Positions 46,153 through 54,925 of a DNA stretch of 64,000 nt are shown here, in pieces. Position 1 is the stretch's first letter; each line of letters opens with the position of its first letter. The notes below the pieces were generated by a model that saw only the letters and a list, made by a program, of their open reading frames with translations, was not told the DNA's origin and searched no databases. The translations under genes and the position numbers were made by a program. Source of the stretch: PXAP01 sp046483315 (GTDB lineage Bacteria; Bacteroidota; Bacteroidia; Bacteroidales; PUMT01); assembly GCA_046483315.1 (NCBI GenBank), contig JAWODJ010000114.1, positions 1-64,000 of the forward strand, in the 5' to 3' direction.

Positions 46153-46533
46153 TTATTGTTTTTGTTTTTGTTTTTCGATCTCTTCCTCTATCATTCTGCG
46201 CATCTCTTCCATCTCTGATATACTCAGGTTTTCCTGTTTGGCAAAAAACGAGACCATTTGTTTATATGAATTACTGAAGTAGTTTTTGACAAAATTTCTC
46301 AGATACTTCTGTGTGTATTCAGGTTTATCTATAAGGGGGTAATATTCATGTGTTTTTCCGTAAGCTTTATATCCGACAAAACCTTTTTTCTCCAGTATTC
46401 TTATTATTGTTGAAACAGTGTTGTAAGCGGGTTTGGGATCAGGCAGGTGCACTATAATATCTTTGACAAATGCCTTTTCCAGTTTCCATAATACTTGCAT
46501 AATCTGCTCTTCTGCCCTTGTAAGTTGCTTCAT
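46153..46533 (-). CDS. BlaI/MecI/CopY-family repressor
   Basis: The 126-residue winged-helix protein has the family start LTRAEEQIMQVLWKLEKAF and the recognition region PAYNTVSTIIRILEKKGFV, followed by the dimerisation helices. It is upstream of the M56 protease gene, as in bla and mec systems. A perfect 20-bp palindrome lies between the -33 and -7 boxes of its promoter, so it very likely represses its own operon. The signal is unknown. Confidence 0.9.
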   Translation of the reverse strand: MKQLTRAEEQIMQVLWKLEKAFVKDIIVHLPDPKPAYNTVSTIIRILEKKGFVGYKAYGKTHEYYPLIDKPEYTQKYLRNFVKNYFSNSYKQMVSFFAKQENLSISEMEEMRRMIEEEIEKQKQKQ

Positions 46534-46563
46534 CTTTTTGTGTTTTTTATTTGAATGCTTTTA

Positions 46564-46594
46564 CAAATATAAAACTAATAAATTAGTTTTGCAA
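46564..46594 (-). promoter_or_regulatory. blaI-like promoter with internal palindromic operator
   Basis: On the minus strand TTG (46594-46592) and TATATTTG (46571-46564) are separated by 20 bases. The perfect palindrome AAAACTAAT-AA-ATTAGTTTT (46571-46590) fills that spacer almost exactly. This is the expected position for a repressor site, probably bound by the encoded BlaI-like protein. Confidence 0.7.
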
Positions 46595-46906
46595 CTATTT
46601 TCTTAGTATTTTTTATATTTTTTCAGATTTAATACTTAATTTAGTTGACTTGCAGGTCAAACCCTCATCCTTTATTGATTTTCGGTTGAACTCACATGAT
46701 ATCATAAACTTTTGGCATTATTATTCAGATGGGACAATAATGTGACCTTGATTAAAAAATTATAGGAAATCAGAATTAATTATTTAACAGTTTGATTTAA
46801 ATACATAAAATAGGATAATCAAAATATGAAGGAATTTGAACAAATAAGTTAATTTTGTTGGCTGGATGCTCTTGTTTGATTATTTTTATTTTATACTTTT
46901 AAGATT
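46595..46906. other. Intergenic region before the ABC permease
   Basis: The rest of this AT-rich spacer holds TAATTTTG at 46850-46857, a match to TAnnTTTG for the plus-strand permease gene with no good -33 box. No gene or repeat is visible. Confidence 0.4.
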
Positions 46907-48163
46907 ATGGACAGTTTTTTAAGGCTTGTATCTTTATTTCGGGAGAATATGCGTATTTCTTTCCAGTCAATACTTGCAAGCAGATTGCGAACAGTCCTTA
47001 CAATATTTATAATAGCCTTTGGCATAATGGCTCTTGTCGGCATACTTACAGCGATTGATGCCGTGAAGTCCTCAATAAGCACCTCCTTTATGAGTATGGG
47101 GGCCAATACCTTTCTCATAGAGGGGCGTACCATAACAACCGTTTCGCCTGACAGGCAACCGGCAAGAAACTATGCTCATATAAATTTCAGGGAGGCCAAC
47201 ACATTTAAGGATAATTTTGACTTTCCGGCCAGTATTTCAATATTTTCAAATGCCTCCGGTAATGCAGCTGTAAGTTATGGTTCAAAAAAGAGTAATCCCA
47301 ATGTAACTGTGGTTGGTGCAGATGAGGAATATATTTTAACTGCAGGCTATCAGATAGCCAGGGGAAGGAATTTCTCTGCGGGTGATATTGAGATGAGCCG
47401 TCATCAGGTAATTATTGGCAGGGAAGTCGTCCGGAATATCTTTGATACCGGTGTGGACCCCCTGGATAAGATCATTACTGTTGGAAGCGGCAAATACAGG
47501 GTTATTGGCATATTGGAGGAAAAAGGCACAAGCTTTGGTGGCGGGGGGGATAATATTTGCATCCTTCCGATCACAAATGTCCGGCAGTATTTTTCCCGCC
47601 CGGGAATGAATTTCCGAATAAACGTTATGCCTGAAGGTGCACAACTGCTTGAAATAGCTGTCAGTGAAGCCGAGGGTATATTTCGTCAGGTAAGAGGACT
47701 CCGGCCGGGAGACGAATCGGATTTCAGGATAACCAAGAGTGATAACCTTGCAAATATGGTAATTGAGAACCTCAGGTATGTTACTATAGCCGCCACACTA
47801 ATTGGTATCATAACTCTGTTTGGTGCTGCCGTGGGACTGATGAACATAATGCTTGTGTCGGTTACCGAACGGACAAGGGAAATAGGTATAAGGAAGGCTT
47901 TGGGAGCCAAAAGCACCTATATTAAACACCAGTTTTTATTCGAAGCTGTTATTATAGGTCAATTGGGAGGTTTTGTAGGTATATTTCTTGGTATATTGAT
48001 AGGTAATCTTGTATCTCTTGTTACCGGTTCACCTTTTGTGATACCGTGGCTCTGGATTATTTCAGGAGTAGTCCTTTGTTTTGCTGTCGGACTCTCATCG
48101 GGTTATTTTCCCGCGGTAAAAGCCTCAAGGCTTGATCCGATTGTTGCACTCAGATATGAATAA
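46907..48163 (+). CDS. MacB/FtsX-type ABC transporter permease
   Basis: The 418-residue protein has one N-terminal membrane helix (about residues 25-45), a large periplasmic MacB-PCD domain (about 46-285) and three C-terminal helices with the FtsX motif TRTREIGIRKALGAKS. The C-terminus SGYFPAVKASRLDPIVALRYE is the family ending. MacB-type exporters push substrates or peptides outward through a mechanical cycle. No ATPase or membrane-fusion partner gene is adjacent on either side, so those must be encoded elsewhere. Confidence 0.87.
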   Translation: MDSFLRLVSLFRENMRISFQSILASRLRTVLTIFIIAFGIMALVGILTAIDAVKSSISTSFMSMGANTFLIEGRTITTVSPDRQPARNYAHINFREANTFKDNFDFPASISIFSNASGNAAVSYGSKKSNPNVTVVGADEEYILTAGYQIARGRNFSAGDIEMSRHQVIIGREVVRNIFDTGVDPLDKIITVGSGKYRVIGILEEKGTSFGGGGDNICILPITNVRQYFSRPGMNFRINVMPEGAQLLEIAVSEAEGIFRQVRGLRPGDESDFRITKSDNLANMVIENLRYVTIAATLIGIITLFGAAVGLMNIMLVSVTERTREIGIRKALGAKSTYIKHQFLFEAVIIGQLGGFVGIFLGILIGNLVSLVTGSPFVIPWLWIISGVVLCFAVGLSSGYFPAVKASRLDPIVALRYE

Positions 48164-48180
48164 AATTATAATCAGATTCT

Positions 48181-48567
48181 ATGCATATGGAAGTTCTTAG
48201 AATTGAAAAAGACTTAAAAACGCCTTTTATTGAGCTGGATCCGGACAAAGGGGTGTTGACTATGGAAGGAAGGTCGATTCCGGAAGACCCGGAATCATTT
48301 TACAGTGTTGTCTATTCTTCAATGGTAGATTATTATAAATCACCACAGAAGTTAACAACTTTCCACTTCCAGTTTGAATATATTAACTCCGGTTCATCAA
48401 AGTTTATTCTGAGGTTTTTTCACCTTCTGAAAAAACAGTATGATTCCGGGAATGACTGTATAGTTAACTGGTACTATGAGGAAGATGACGAAAATATACT
48501 GGATCTCGGTAAGCACTATAAGAATACATTTAAACTGCCATTTAAATTTATAGAGATTTATGGTTAG
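48181..48567 (+). CDS. SiaC-like DUF1987 regulatory protein
   Basis: The 128-residue protein has the DUF1987 core: FIELDPDKGVLTMEGRSIPE near residues 13-33 and YINSGSSKFILRFF near 60-75. In Pseudomonas the SiaC phosphoprotein is switched by kinase SiaB and phosphatase SiaA. The conserved serine/threonine region is SGSSKF here. It begins 17 bp after the permease stop. No SiaA or SiaB gene is adjacent; the only PP2C phosphatase nearby, at 56.4 kb, belongs to the hydrogenase cluster. A second ATG at 48187 is an alternative start. Confidence 0.75.
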   Translation: MHMEVLRIEKDLKTPFIELDPDKGVLTMEGRSIPEDPESFYSVVYSSMVDYYKSPQKLTTFHFQFEYINSGSSKFILRFFHLLKKQYDSGNDCIVNWYYEEDDENILDLGKHYKNTFKLPFKFIEIYG

Positions 48568-48599
48568 AGATTAATAATTTTACCCTTTTAGCTGATAAA

Positions 48600-48638
48600 A
48601 TTAAAGAGGCTGCCTTTTAATAAGACAGCCTCTTTAAT
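48600..48638. terminator. Bidirectional intrinsic terminator between siaC-like and gap
   Basis: ATTAAAGAGGCTG (48600-48612) and CAGCCTCTTTAAT (48626-48638) are perfect inverted repeats with A/T flanks, between two convergent genes. Confidence 0.8.
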
Positions 48639-48703
48639 GTGAACTGATATTTATGCCTGTTTACCGATACTTTTGGTTAAAGTGCCACGGGACAGGATGT
48701 GAA

Positions 48704-49711
48704 TTATTTCACTGATTCCATATAGAGTGCAAGGTCAACCAGTTTGCTGGCATAAGCCCATTCATTATCGTACCAGGCAATAACCTTGACAAAATTATCA
48801 TTCAGGGGTATTCCTGCAGCAGCATCAAAGACAGATGTCCTGCCGTCACCGTTAAAATCGCTGGAAACAACAGCTTCCTCGGTATATCCCAGAATCCCTT
48901 TAAGGTCACCCTCGGAGGCATTTTTCATGGCTTCTTTAATCTTATCATATGGTGCCGGTTTTTCCAGGCGGCAGGTAAGATCAACAACCGATACATTTGG
49001 AGTGGGAATACGGAATGCCATTCCTGTCAGCTTGCCCTTGAGGGAAGGGATAACCTTGGTTACCGCTTTGGCCGCACCTGTGGATGAAGGTATTATGTTC
49101 TGGGCTGCACCTCGTCCGCCTCTCCAGTCTTTTGCGGAAACTCCGTCAACAGTTTGTTGTGTGGCTGTAGTGGCGTGAACAGTAGTCATCAGTCCTTCAA
49201 CAATACCAAAATTGTCATTCAGTACTTTGGCAACAGGTGCAAGGCAGTTGGTGGTACAGGAGGCCATTGATACTATATCAATGTCACCGGAATAATCCTT
49301 ATGGTTAACTCCTATTACGAACATTGGAGTATCATCCTTTGAAGGAGCTGATAAAATCACTTTTTTGGCGCCGGCTTCAATATGTTTCCGGGCTTTTTCC
49401 CCTGTAAGGAAAATGCCGGTGCATTCAAGTACATATTCTGCACCTATGTCACCCCATTTCAGGTCAGAAGGATCTTTTTCAGAAGTTATCCTGATTTCTT
49501 TTCCATTTACAACAAGCTTGTCTCCTTTAACATCAACCGATCCTCCAAACCTGCCGTGAGTGGAATCATATTTCAGCATATATGCCATATAATCGGCACC
49601 GATAAGGTCATTTACTCCCACGATCTCAACATCATCCCTGTTAACAGCTGAACGGAATGCCAAACGACCTATTCTTCCGAATCCATTAATTCCGATTTTA
49701 ATTTTTCCCAT
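48704..49711 (-). CDS. gap: Glyceraldehyde-3-phosphate dehydrogenase, type I
   Basis: The 335-residue glycolytic enzyme begins with the NAD-binding GINGFGRIGRLAF and has the catalytic cysteine in ASCTTNCLAP and the histidine in TTVHATTATQ. It converts glyceraldehyde 3-phosphate to 1,3-bisphosphoglycerate with NAD+. It has its own strong promoter and stands alone. The NADH it makes is a possible electron source for HydABC. Confidence 0.97.
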   Translation of the reverse strand: MGKIKIGINGFGRIGRLAFRSAVNRDDVEIVGVNDLIGADYMAYMLKYDSTHGRFGGSVDVKGDKLVVNGKEIRITSEKDPSDLKWGDIGAEYVLECTGIFLTGEKARKHIEAGAKKVILSAPSKDDTPMFVIGVNHKDYSGDIDIVSMASCTTNCLAPVAKVLNDNFGIVEGLMTTVHATTATQQTVDGVSAKDWRGGRGAAQNIIPSSTGAAKAVTKVIPSLKGKLTGMAFRIPTPNVSVVDLTCRLEKPAPYDKIKEAMKNASEGDLKGILGYTEEAVVSSDFNGDGRTSVFDAAAGIPLNDNFVKVIAWYDNEWAYASKLVDLALYMESVK

Positions 49712-49763
49712 AATCTTTTTGTTTATTTAGATGAATAATATTTAAGGTTGGTTAAACCGCATG

Positions 49764-49795
49764 CAAAAGTAATCATAAAAAAGGAAATTCTCAAA
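49764..49795 (-). promoter_or_regulatory. Promoter of gap
   Basis: On the minus strand TTTG (49795-49792) and TACTTTTG (49771-49764) are separated by 20 bases, a full consensus match. The predicted start lies near 49757, about 45 bases before the ATG. Confidence 0.7.
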
Positions 49796-49946
49796 AAAAG
49801 TTGCCACAGATGATGATTGCGGCAGATTGAAAGTAGAGTGCAGTGGCTGCTGTATTTTGATAAAAGGTTTATCAGGACTATAGATCAGCCGGGCCGGAAT
49901 TACCAGTGCGAGGTGACTGTAAAAATACAGAAATCTCTTAATATGT

Positions 49947-49965
49947 AAACTCTATAACAGAGTTT
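49947..49965 (-). terminator. Hairpin after the small lipoprotein gene
   Basis: AAACTCT (49947-49953) and AGAGTTT (49959-49965) form a perfect 7-bp stem two bases after the stop codon. There is no clean T run, so it is a weak terminator candidate. Confidence 0.35.
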
Positions 49966-49967
49966 TA

Positions 49968-50093
49968 TCAGCTTTTCTCCTCGGTTTGTTCGGTTTCATG
50001 AATGGCATAAGCAGGGCACTTTTTGGCCGAACAGGAACTCATTACAACTGATGTGAAAAAGATGACTGCCAGAAGGTAAAAAATTCGTTTCAT
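49968..50093 (-). CDS. Small lipoprotein, 41 residues
   Basis: This frame starts with ATG and ends with TGA. It encodes a lipoprotein signal (MKRIFYLLAVIFFTSVVMSS) followed by the acylated cysteine at residue 21 and a 20-residue mature part, CSAKKCPAYAIHETEQTEEK. The mature segment with SAKKCPAY is a form I associate with many short Bacteroidota lipoproteins, though I cannot test that here. The basic N-terminus, hydrophobic core and SSC lipobox are all in place. It has no partner gene; gap lies downstream behind its own promoter. Confidence 0.7.
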   Translation of the reverse strand: MKRIFYLLAVIFFTSVVMSSCSAKKCPAYAIHETEQTEEKS

Positions 50094-50362
50094 TTTGTAT
50101 TGGTATAGTTAGTAATTCATTATCAATGTCTCACTTAGATGCAATTTATAAAAGATAGCTTTTCAGGGTCATGCAGCATCCCTGTTTTTAAATATTTATT
50201 TTGTGTACTCCCGTTTACAGGGTTTCAATTAATTGATTATTTTAGGGCTTTATTAAAAAAAGATCCTTTTTCCCGGCTTTAAATATACAAGAATTATTTT
50301 TAAAATAAAAAATCATCTGTATTTCGGATATAAACAAATTATTAAATAACACTAATATATTA

Positions 50363-53300
50363 ATGATGAATCGTTTGTGTAGCTTTATCCTGTTGCTTGC
50401 CTTTATTGGCAATACCGGGGTGATGGGGCAGACAGCTCCTTCAACTGGTCTTAGAGATAACACCCCGGCAGTATATGCCTTTATAAATGCAAAAATTATT
50501 GCAGCTCCCGGTAAATCATATGAGCCTGGTATAATGGTAATCCGCGAGGGAATTATTGAATCTGCCGGTACAGATATTCAGCCTCCTGCTGATGCGTGGA
50601 TCATTGATATGAAAGGTAAGACCATCTATCCGGGATTTATTGATTTATGGGCAGAAACGGGTTTTACTGATCCTGATGAATCAGTCAGAAGACAACTCAA
50701 TAACCTGAATATTCCCCCTGAATATGCTGAAATGGCTGCACAGTTTTTGATGACCGAAACAGATTCTCCGGCATCTGCAGGGGCGCTTCATTATAATCCG
50801 CAGGTTCGTTCATGGTTTGATGTTGCCTCAGGTTACAGTCACGATAGCGATAAAGCTGAAAAAATGCGGGGCCAGGGATTCGTACTTGCAAATGTTGTGT
50901 ACCCGGCGGGAATATTCAGGGGCAAAACGGCTTTGGTTAGCCTTGGAGAAGAGGATAATAACATGCTGGTTGTGAAATCAAATGTGTCACAGGCCATGAG
51001 TTTTGAGCGCTCTGGCGGACTGGGGGGCAGGTACCCTACATCCCTGATGGGTGTTATTTCTTTAATAAGGCAGACTTTTATTGACACCGAATGGTACGGG
51101 AGAGCTCGCGAGGCTTATAATGAAAGTGGTCGCGGACTGGCAAGGCCGGAAATGAACCTTGCACTTGAGTCGCTGCTTGAGGCCGGAAGCGGAAGGCAAC
51201 CGGTGTTATTTGAAGTCCGTGATGAGATTGATTTCATCAGGGCAGGAAATATTGCTTCAGAGTTTGGATTGGATATGTGGATCAGGGGAAGCGGACATGA
51301 ATACCGCCGGTTGAATGTTATTAAAGATTCGGGCATACCCCTGGTGCTGCCGCTTAATTTTCCGAAAACGCCAGACATAGTGACTCCGGAAGATGCAATG
51401 AGCGTATCGCTGGAGACATTGAGACACTGGGATTTTGCACCTGAAAATCCCGGGAGGCTCAATGATGCAGGTATAAGTTTTGCCCTGACAGCCAGTGGTC
51501 TGAGAGATGATGTATCTTTTCTTGAGCAGCTTCGCCTTGCAGTGAAACGGGGACTGGAGGAGGAGGCGGCGCTGGCAGCACTGACTGAAGTGCCTGCAGG
51601 AATGCTGGGGCTTGAAAATAAATACGGATCGCTTGAAAAGGGCAAAGTAGCCAGCTTCGTGGTGACAGACGGCCCTGTTTTTGAATCTTCAACAAAGATA
51701 GAGGAGGTTTGGGTTGACGGTAATCCTTTTGAGGTTAATAAGCCTGCAGATCCGGATGTAAGGGGGAAATGGAAAATACAGTCCGCCGACCTTGATGATC
51801 CTGTGCTTGAGATAAAAGGTACACCCTCCCGATTAAGCGGATCGGTGGAAAAGGATGAAAAAAGGGTAAGCCTTATTTCAGTAAAATATGACGGTTACAG
51901 GCTGCAGCTGGTTTTTCCGGGTGACTCACTGGAAATGAAAGGGGTAATACGCCTTTCTGCTTCTGCTTCTGCCAGTGAACTTTTCGGTATTGGCGAGCTG
52001 GCTGACGGGACTTTTATAAACTGGAAAGCGGAAAGATTATCTGCTGCAGCTGACACCGAAGATAATAATGCTGAAAAGATGCCGGGAATGTCAGAAGGCA
52101 GGATGCTTTTTCCTTCAATGGAATATGGACTGGAGAACATACCAGCGATGCCTTCCGGCTTGCTGGTGAAGAATGCCACTGTATGGACGCAGGGCCCCCG
52201 GGGCAGGATAGAAAATGCCGGTATATATGTAAGTAACGGTAAAATACAGGAGGTAGGTACAGATATAGAGGTGCCGGATGGAGTTTTTGTTATTGATGCA
52301 ACAGGAAAACATGTTACTCCCGGACTGGTGGATCCGCATTTGCACACCAGCATAAAAGGAGGCGTTAACGAGACTGGCAACAATATGACTCCCGAGACAA
52401 GGATAGAGGATGTTATTGAGTCTGACAATATATGGATATACAGGCTCCTTGCAGGAGGAATGACAACAGCAAACCTTCTTCACGGATCAGCCAATCCGGT
52501 TGGCGGTCAGGATGCGGTTATCAAGATGCGGTGGGGATTGTTGCCTGATGAAATGATCCTGCAGGGTGCAAAACCGGGGTTGAAACTTGCCCTGGGCGAA
52601 AATGTGGTTCGTAACAGCAACCAGTACCCGAACACCAGGATGGGAGCGGAGCAGATCATCAAAGATGCCTTCCGGTCGGCACTTGATTACATTGAAGAGT
52701 GGAATAGCTGGCAGAAATCCAGTACGGGCATACCACCGCGCAGAGATCTTCAAAAAGAGGCGATGGCAGAGGTGTTAAAGGGAGAAAGGATCATTCACGC
52801 TCATGCTTACCGTCAGGATGAGATGCAAATGCTTATGAGACTGGCTGAGGATATGGGCATTCAAATAGCCTCTTTTGAACATACCGTTGAGGGTTATAAG
52901 ATTGCAGATATACTCAGGGAACATGGTGCAGGTGCCATTATATGGACAGACTGGAGTTCATTCAAGGTTGAATCGGCCGATGGCATCCTCTATAATGCCA
53001 AAACACTGATTGACCAGGGAGTGCTTACTTCCCTTCATTCTGATAATACGCAACTTTCAACAAGGATGAACTGGGAGGCAGGCAAGATGCTGGCAACAGG
53101 TATTGATGAGATAACGGCAATGGATCTTATAACAATAAATCCGGCCAGGATAATCGGTGCTGATAAAATTGTTGGCTCGCTTGAGCCTGGTAAGGATGCT
53201 GACTTTGTTATCTGGAGCGGGCATCCTCTTTCCGGATTCACCCATGCCGAGCAAACCTGGATTGATGGAAGGAAATATTTTGACAGGGAGGAGGATATGC

Positions 53301-53443
53301 TTAAAAGAACAGAAGTCATTGAGGAGCGTGCCATCCTGATACAAAAAGCGGCAGGCAGGAAAAATGAAATAAAACAAAAGTCCGGCAGCCGGAACTCTTC
53401 CGGCATGAACAGCCGGGTAAACAGTATATCCGATATTAAATAA
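50363..53443 (+). CDS. Exported double-module amidohydrolase
   Basis: The 1026-residue protein has a signal peptide (about residues 1-22) and two amidohydrolase modules in tandem. In the first (about 30-480) the metal-binding PGxIDxHxH motif is replaced: PGFIDLWAE has Trp96 and Glu98 where histidines belong. The second (about 595-985) is intact: VTPGLVDPHLHTS, HAHAYRQDEM, FEHTVEG and a late SLHSDNT aspartate. It resembles imidazolonepropionase-like amidohydrolases. The enzyme is probably a periplasmic hydrolase with one active and one scaffold module. The following gene, 35 bp on, encodes a third module. Confidence 0.85.
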   Translation: MMNRLCSFILLLAFIGNTGVMGQTAPSTGLRDNTPAVYAFINAKIIAAPGKSYEPGIMVIREGIIESAGTDIQPPADAWIIDMKGKTIYPGFIDLWAETGFTDPDESVRRQLNNLNIPPEYAEMAAQFLMTETDSPASAGALHYNPQVRSWFDVASGYSHDSDKAEKMRGQGFVLANVVYPAGIFRGKTALVSLGEEDNNMLVVKSNVSQAMSFERSGGLGGRYPTSLMGVISLIRQTFIDTEWYGRAREAYNESGRGLARPEMNLALESLLEAGSGRQPVLFEVRDEIDFIRAGNIASEFGLDMWIRGSGHEYRRLNVIKDSGIPLVLPLNFPKTPDIVTPEDAMSVSLETLRHWDFAPENPGRLNDAGISFALTASGLRDDVSFLEQLRLAVKRGLEEEAALAALTEVPAGMLGLENKYGSLEKGKVASFVVTDGPVFESSTKIEEVWVDGNPFEVNKPADPDVRGKWKIQSADLDDPVLEIKGTPSRLSGSVEKDEKRVSLISVKYDGYRLQLVFPGDSLEMKGVIRLSASASASELFGIGELADGTFINWKAERLSAAADTEDNNAEKMPGMSEGRMLFPSMEYGLENIPAMPSGLLVKNATVWTQGPRGRIENAGIYVSNGKIQEVGTDIEVPDGVFVIDATGKHVTPGLVDPHLHTSIKGGVNETGNNMTPETRIEDVIESDNIWIYRLLAGGMTTANLLHGSANPVGGQDAVIKMRWGLLPDEMILQGAKPGLKLALGENVVRNSNQYPNTRMGAEQIIKDAFRSALDYIEEWNSWQKSSTGIPPRRDLQKEAMAEVLKGERIIHAHAYRQDEMQMLMRLAEDMGIQIASFEHTVEGYKIADILREHGAGAIIWTDWSSFKVESADGILYNAKTLIDQGVLTSLHSDNTQLSTRMNWEAGKMLATGIDEITAMDLITINPARIIGADKIVGSLEPGKDADFVIWSGHPLSGFTHAEQTWIDGRKYFDREEDMLKRTEVIEERAILIQKAAGRKNEIKQKSGSRNSSGMNSRVNSISDIK

Positions 53444-53478
53444 TATTCATATCAGTCAATCATATAAAAATTACAGAA

Positions 53479-54765
53479 ATGATCTTGAGAAAACATATAA
53501 TCACAGTCCTGGCCTGTCTTTTTGTTTTATCTTATAAAACACCTTTGCAGGCTCAAATACCGGCTTCTGACCAGGATTCACCTCTGGTGTTGCAAGGAGG
53601 CACAATTATTACAGTAACAGGTGATAATATTCCGGAAGGTACTATTGTGTTTGAAAACGGAATAATAACTGCCGTAGGCATTGAAGCTGATATCCCTGAA
53701 GGTGCAGAGATTGTTGATGTGAGCGGAAAGTTCGTGTACCCTGCTATGATACATGCCCGCAGCTCACTTGGATTGTCGGAGATTGGAAGAGTAACTGAAA
53801 CTGTCGATCTGAATGAGCACGGCAGCATTAATCCAAATGTCCGGGCATGGGTGGCGTATCATGCCGAAAGTGAACATATACCTCTTGCACGTACTCATGG
53901 TATTGCCGTTACCGTTGCAACTCCTGCAGGAGGAATTATTTCCGGGTTATCTGCTGCTATGCTGACTGACGGTTGGAACTGGGAGGAGATGACCTTAAGT
54001 TCTCCGACGGCTATGGTTATTAACTGGCCCGATATGTCGAATGCAAGGGTAAGGGATAATGCATTAAAGGAGTTGTCTGAAGCTTTCCTTTCGGCGCGAA
54101 GATATATGACTGCAAAGAAAGCTGCCGGCAGCAGGGGAGTGCCCTATCTTAAAACGGATGTCAGGTGGGAAGCTATGATACCTGTTTTGGATGGTAGTAT
54201 ACCTGTTCATATATATGCCAGTGACCTGCGACAAATTCAGGCGGCAATTCACTGGGCAGAAAAGGAAAAAGTAAAGATGGTGCTTGTCGGTGCCAGGGAT
54301 GCGGGATATGTTTTGCCACAGATAAAGGAAAAAAATATACCGGTAATAGTTACTCCTGTAATTAACGGACCTTCCAGACAATGGGAAGAGTATGACAAAA
54401 GCTATACGCTGCCTTCAATGCTATATGAAGCCGGTATTGAATATTGCATTGCAGGCGATTTTGCTGCGGCAAATGCCATAAGACTTGCACATCATCCTGC
54501 TTCCGCGGTGGCATTCGGACTGCCACAGGAGGAAGCAATAAAGACCATTACTCTCTATCCCGCCCGTATCCTTAACCTGGATGACAGGATGGGATCACTG
54601 GAGAAGGGAAAGGATGCCTCACTGATGGTGACGGACGGGAACCTCCTTGAATTATCCACCCGTGTGGAGCAAGTCTACATACAGGGACGTCGCATTGATA
54701 TGTATGATAAGCACAGACGTTTATACGACAGGTATCAGGAAAGATACGGAGAGATGAAGGATTGA
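53479..54765 (+). CDS. Exported amidohydrolase-like protein with degenerate metal site
   Basis: The 428-residue protein has a signal peptide (about residues 1-26) and one amidohydrolase fold. The first metal motif is lost: the region aligning with PGxIDxHxH reads PAMIHARSS, with Arg94 and Ser96 at the histidine positions. The late TIM-barrel parts (AGDFAAANAIRLAHHPASA, NLDDRMGSLEKGKDAS) are recognisable. It is co-transcribed with the double-module protein and looks like a relative of its first module. It is probably a non-catalytic partner or subunit. Confidence 0.8.
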   Translation: MILRKHIITVLACLFVLSYKTPLQAQIPASDQDSPLVLQGGTIITVTGDNIPEGTIVFENGIITAVGIEADIPEGAEIVDVSGKFVYPAMIHARSSLGLSEIGRVTETVDLNEHGSINPNVRAWVAYHAESEHIPLARTHGIAVTVATPAGGIISGLSAAMLTDGWNWEEMTLSSPTAMVINWPDMSNARVRDNALKELSEAFLSARRYMTAKKAAGSRGVPYLKTDVRWEAMIPVLDGSIPVHIYASDLRQIQAAIHWAEKEKVKMVLVGARDAGYVLPQIKEKNIPVIVTPVINGPSRQWEEYDKSYTLPSMLYEAGIEYCIAGDFAAANAIRLAHHPASAVAFGLPQEEAIKTITLYPARILNLDDRMGSLEKGKDASLMVTDGNLLELSTRVEQVYIQGRRIDMYDKHRRLYDRYQERYGEMKD

Positions 54766-54925
54766 TCTTTCCCCTGTTTTATATGGATTCTGTATTCGGC
54801 GGCTATCGGGTGCAAACTAAAGATGTGGTTATATTTCCCTTGAGGTCATACGGATGTTGACCGCGGTTGAACTTTTTTGTTTTATAAGCGTTTCCTGTTT
54901 GATTAAATTATATGATATTATTAGG

